Shown one piece after another: positions 61,614 through 64,000 of a DNA stretch of 64,000 nucleotides (position 1 is its first letter; every line of letters begins with the position of its first letter). The translations under genes were made by a program, and so were the position numbers. This DNA comes from Intestinirhabdus alba (GTDB lineage: Bacteria; Pseudomonadota; Gammaproteobacteria; Enterobacterales; Enterobacteriaceae). The DNA is taken from positions 33,206 through 97,205 of the forward strand of contig NZ_WMJZ01000020.1 of the NCBI RefSeq assembly GCF_009711095.1, read 5' to 3'. The notes under the pieces are model-generated. The model was not told where the DNA came from. It searched no databases and saw nothing but the letters and a program-made list of their open reading frames with translations.

Positions 61614-62059
61614 AGCCCTGGCTCTGAAAAATGCCCCTAAGATGTTATCACAGCTCGGAAAAAGCTAACATTGGCGGTGAACGGAATTGCCATTCCTTCA
61701 GTGGACTGTGCCGAGGGGGCCCTCTCCTCCCCTTGTATTTTTAAAACGATTTACAATATCTACGTTTGGATTTGGCAAGGCGTATGCAGCCCGATCTCCC
61801 CTGCACTGATTTTCCGTTGTCTGTTCAAGCGTGGAGACCCGACAGTAAGCATAAACTCGTGACATGGCATAATTTTCTGTACGAAATGGATGTACGAAAC
61901 TAATTACACTAAGTTTTGAACAGGCTCTATGAACGGTGTACGAAACCGGTCATTTTGGTACATGCCGTTAATACTGCCAGACAACCACAAAAGCTGTAGC
62001 GTACTTTCATTGCCAAGACATCCCTTCAAATTTTGATATATCGTAAGATTTAGTTTTTT
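61614..62059. other. Non-coding region between rpn and the partition locus
   Basis: No gene is supported. Three direct copies of TGTACGAAA lie at 61878-61886, 61891-61899 and 61937-61945, upstream of the partition site. Their function is unknown; they could be further protein-binding sites of the partition or a lost replication locus. Confidence 0.5.
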
Positions 62060-62207
62060 ACTCATTTGAGTTTTTACTCATTAATCGCTAAAGTGAGTAA
62101 ATGAGTTTTTGTGCAAATGTGTGTTTTTGTTTTTACTCATTTAACTCAGGTGATAAACTCAAAACTCAGAGGAGTAATTGAGTAAATACACAAAGGAGTT
62201 TTTGAGT
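62060..62207. promoter_or_regulatory. parH-type centromere/operator with ACTC boxes
   Basis: Thirteen ACTC tetramers in either orientation (six as ACTC, seven as GAGT) lie within 148 bases, separated by AT-rich spacers. In plasmid TP228, ParG binds degenerate ACTC boxes both as centromere and as operator of parFG. More boxes lie between parF and parG (62847-62874). Confidence 0.85.
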
Positions 62208-62828
62208 GTGAAGGTGATTTCTTTTCTTAACCCTAAAGGCGGTTCAGGTAAAACCACGGCAGTAATCAATGTGAGTACTGCAATGGCTCGAGCGGGATAC
62301 AACATCGCAGTTGTGGATACAGATCCTCAGATGAGTCTGACAACCTGGAGTAAATCTGGGAAGGCTGCATTTGATGTGTTTACAGCCGCTTCTGAAAAAG
62401 ATGTATATGGCATTAGGAAAGACCTTACTGAATATGATTTTGTCATCGTTGATGGTGCCGGTTCGCTTTCCGTTATTACATCTGCTGCGGTAATGGTCAG
62501 CGATCTTGTTATCATTCCGGTTACTCCCAGCCCGCTTGATTTTTCTGCAGCAGGAAGCGTTGTCACTGTCCTTGAAGCGCAGGCATATAGCCGGAAAGTT
62601 GAAGCTCGTTTTCTCATTACCCGAAAAATCGAACAGGCAACCATGCTTAGTGTTCTAAAAGAAAGTATCAGGGACACTGGAGTTAAATCGTTCCGCACGG
62701 CTATTACCCAGCGTCAGATTTACGTCAAATCGATTCTTGATGGTGACAGCGTGTTCGAGTCTAGTGATGGAGCGGCTAAAGGTGAAATCGAAATCCTTAC
62801 AAAAGAGATAGTTAGCATATTTGAGTAA
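62208..62828 (+). CDS. parF: Partition ATPase ParF
   Basis: This 206-residue ParA-superfamily ATPase positions plasmid copies by dynamic assembly on the nucleoid. GTG 62208 (MKVISFLNPKGGSGKTTAVI) is chosen for the AAAGGAG upstream and because length then equals TP228 ParF. Walker A is PKGGSGKTT; other motifs are VVDTDPQMSL and DFVIVDGAGSLSVIT. Close to TP228 ParF over its length. Confidence 0.96.
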   Translation: MKVISFLNPKGGSGKTTAVINVSTAMARAGYNIAVVDTDPQMSLTTWSKSGKAAFDVFTAASEKDVYGIRKDLTEYDFVIVDGAGSLSVITSAAVMVSDLVIIPVTPSPLDFSAAGSVVTVLEAQAYSRKVEARFLITRKIEQATMLSVLKESIRDTGVKSFRTAITQRQIYVKSILDGDSVFESSDGAAKGEIEILTKEIVSIFE

Positions 62829-62880
62829 TTGTGTTTTTACTTATACACTCAAATGAGTAATTGATGATAGGAGTAAATAT

Positions 62881-63111
62881 ATGGCACTTGAAAAAGCCCA
62901 TAGTGGTAGCAAAAAAATGACATTCGGTGAGAACAGAGACCTCGATAGGGTGGTTTCTGCGCCAGCCCTATCAGGAAAAGTTAAGCGTGTTAACGTCAAT
63001 TTTGATGAGGATAAACACACCAGATTTAAAGCCGCCTGCGTGCGAAATGGAACTTCAATAACGGATGTCATCAACCAACTTGTAGATGGTTGGCTTAAAG
63101 AAAATGAATAA
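62881..63111 (+). CDS. parG: Centromere-binding protein ParG
   Basis: This 76-residue ribbon-helix-helix protein (MALEKAHSGSKKMTFGENRD, then KRVNVNFDEDKHTRFKAACV) is nearly identical in plan and length to TP228 ParG. The flexible N-terminus carries the arginine-finger-like segment that stimulates ParF ATPase; the C-terminal part binds the ACTC boxes. It is 52 bases after parF with AGGAG before the ATG. Confidence 0.96.
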   Translation: MALEKAHSGSKKMTFGENRDLDRVVSAPALSGKVKRVNVNFDEDKHTRFKAACVRNGTSITDVINQLVDGWLKENE

Positions 63112-63142
63112 CCGCCATTAAGCAGTAATGTACATCGGACTG

Positions 63143-63343
63143 TCAGTGTCGAGGGATACTGCTGGCGTCCTCTTCAGGCTGTGGGGCGCGACCAGGCGCA
63201 TTGAACGTGATGGTGATGATCTTTCTGGCCAGCCCCTCATCGGAAAGGGCATCATCCACACTGACATCACGAATCAGTGGGCTTTCCTCTTCTATATGTT
63301 GGGCAATATCCCGCAGCCACTCAGCCAGCATTTCTCTGTCCAT
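63143..63343 (-). CDS. Hypothetical plasmid protein
   Basis: This 66-residue product starts MDREMLAEWLRDIAQHIEEE at ATG 63343, with an upstream ATG at 63388 also possible. It is acidic and helical at the N-terminus, followed by beta segments (ARKIITITFNAPGRAP). Convergent with parG. No family recognised, but codon use and composition look coding. Confidence 0.55.
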   Translation of the reverse strand: MDREMLAEWLRDIAQHIEEESPLIRDVSVDDALSDEGLARKIITITFNAPGRAPQPEEDASSIPRH

Positions 63344-63388
63344 CCATTTCCGCTCCGGTTTTTTACAGTCAGTATCAACATACCACAT

Positions 63389-63841
63389 CAGGAAAAGTGA
63401 AGTCTTCGTGGATGGTTAAAAGATAACCATTCTTGTCAGGCGTGCTGTCATCCGTGCTGGTAGCGACCTGCGCAGAATACCCTCACTTTATACACAGAAT
63501 TGCCCACCGAAATTGTGGACAGCAACGATGAAAATACGATGTCGCTGCGCTCCTCATTCATACCGCTCTGCTATGAACGCCGTGCCGCTACTGTAGCCGG
63601 GCCGCTGTGCAGAAAAGGGAGGCTTCGCCACCACCCTCACCCGGTCGCAGTGATTTCAAAATGCATTTTCCGCTGTCTTCCCGTCGTTCTCCGGCTCAAT
63701 TTTCGCCGTCAAATCGTCCAGTCAGCGTCTGCTTTTATCTGCGCTGCGGCTTGCGGTGGTGCCCTTGTCTGCTCCGTTTTTCGCCCGGCTGTCGTATCGG
63801 CACGGCGTAACTGGCGCCGCATTTGAGAAAGGAGAATGATT
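63389..63841. other. Upstream region of the methyltransferase gene
   Basis: About 450 bases without a firm gene. An open frame of 108 codons on the plus strand (63500-63826) is Arg/Cys/Ala-rich with no ribosome-binding site and is probably chance. The region resembles the conserved non-coding DNA found before plasmid methyltransferase genes in IncF leading regions. Confidence 0.4.
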
Positions 63842-64000
63842 ATGTCCCGTCTGATTTTGGGTGACTGTGTGCAGGTAATGGCTGGCTTTCCTGAGAAGGC
63901 CGTCGATTTCATACTGACTGACCCGCCATACCTCGTTGGTTTTCGTGACCGTCAGGGGCGTACCATCGCCGGCGATAAAACCGATGAATGGCTGCAACCC
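63842..64000 (+). CDS. DNA methyltransferase, N-terminal part (runs off the window)
   Basis: The first 53 codons start MSRLILGDCVQVMAGFPEKA and contain the catalytic motif IV as ILTDPPYLVGF, so this is a beta-class N6-adenine/N4-cytosine enzyme like those widespread on conjugative enterobacterial plasmids. AAAGGAG lies eight bases before the ATG. Specificity and completeness are not visible here. Confidence 0.85.
   Translation, partial: MSRLILGDCVQVMAGFPEKAVDFILTDPPYLVGFRDRQGRTIAGDKTDEWLQP

Noticed and set aside
63500..63826. 108-codon plus-strand open frame before the methyltransferase
   Set aside because: Arg/Cys-rich, no ribosome-binding site, no recognisable domain; more likely non-coding leading-region DNA.

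Overview
The window is part of a large, low-copy conjugative plasmid of a member of the Enterobacteriaceae. The evidence is an F-type transfer operon, an IncFII replicon (copB/copA/tapA/repA), a second iteron replicon of RepFIB type, a ParFG partition locus and several insertion sequences. Klebsiella- or Enterobacter-like hosts would fit; the sequence alone does not settle the species. No resistance gene, tRNA, rRNA or CRISPR array was seen.

Layout. Positions 1-21670 are the left two thirds of a Mu-like transposable prophage in reverse orientation. Reading right to left: repressor, Ner, transposase A, target activator B, a run of small early genes, GemA, a Mor-type activator, a terminator, then lysis, terminase, portal, head and neck genes, up to the first codons of the tail sheath at the left edge. 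The prophage end lies inside the pilus-assembly ATPase gene traC, whose last ~78 codons survive. Positions 21671-42250 are the rest of the tra operon: trbI, a TraR-type zinc finger, traW, traU, trbC, traN, traF, trbB, traH, traG, an AT-rich exclusion-like patch, traD and traI. Next comes a tail of a PIN-like protein, finO, a periplasmic DsbA-type protein, a small membrane protein and a PLD nuclease (42266-45426). The IncFII replicon is at 45579-47070. The second replicon is at 47828-49612, and a 255-bp Tn3-type miniature element sits inside one of its iterons. Positions 49863-52290 hold a thermonuclease, a decayed gene and an IS91-family element. An Hha-like regulator and a PemK/MazF-type toxin follow. 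Positions 54089-59381 are a six-gene minus-strand operon for glycan assembly (WavE-type transferase, unknown, large glycosyltransferase, nucleotidyltransferase, cupin, PglL-type O-antigen ligase/oligosaccharyltransferase). Its first gene is fused to a broken Rpn-family gene, and that Rpn gene is split by a 1954-bp IS21-family (IS100-like) element with a clean 5-bp target duplication. ParFG with its ACTC-box centromere (62060-63111) and the start of a DNA methyltransferase end the window.

How it fits together. The phage genes are consistent with transcription in three blocks: early from the repressor/Ner divide, middle ending at the hairpin 12373-12396, and late from two copies of one 18-bp motif placed where Mu has Plys and PI. 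The transfer operon is translationally coupled nearly throughout, but the insertion in traC predicts loss of pilus assembly and self-transfer unless TraC is supplied elsewhere. Both replicons carry lesions: copB has a replaced C-terminus, and one RepFIB-type iteron is split. The glycan operon is the most unusual cargo and looks like a plasmid-borne surface- or protein-glycosylation locus whose transferase has been damaged by recombination.
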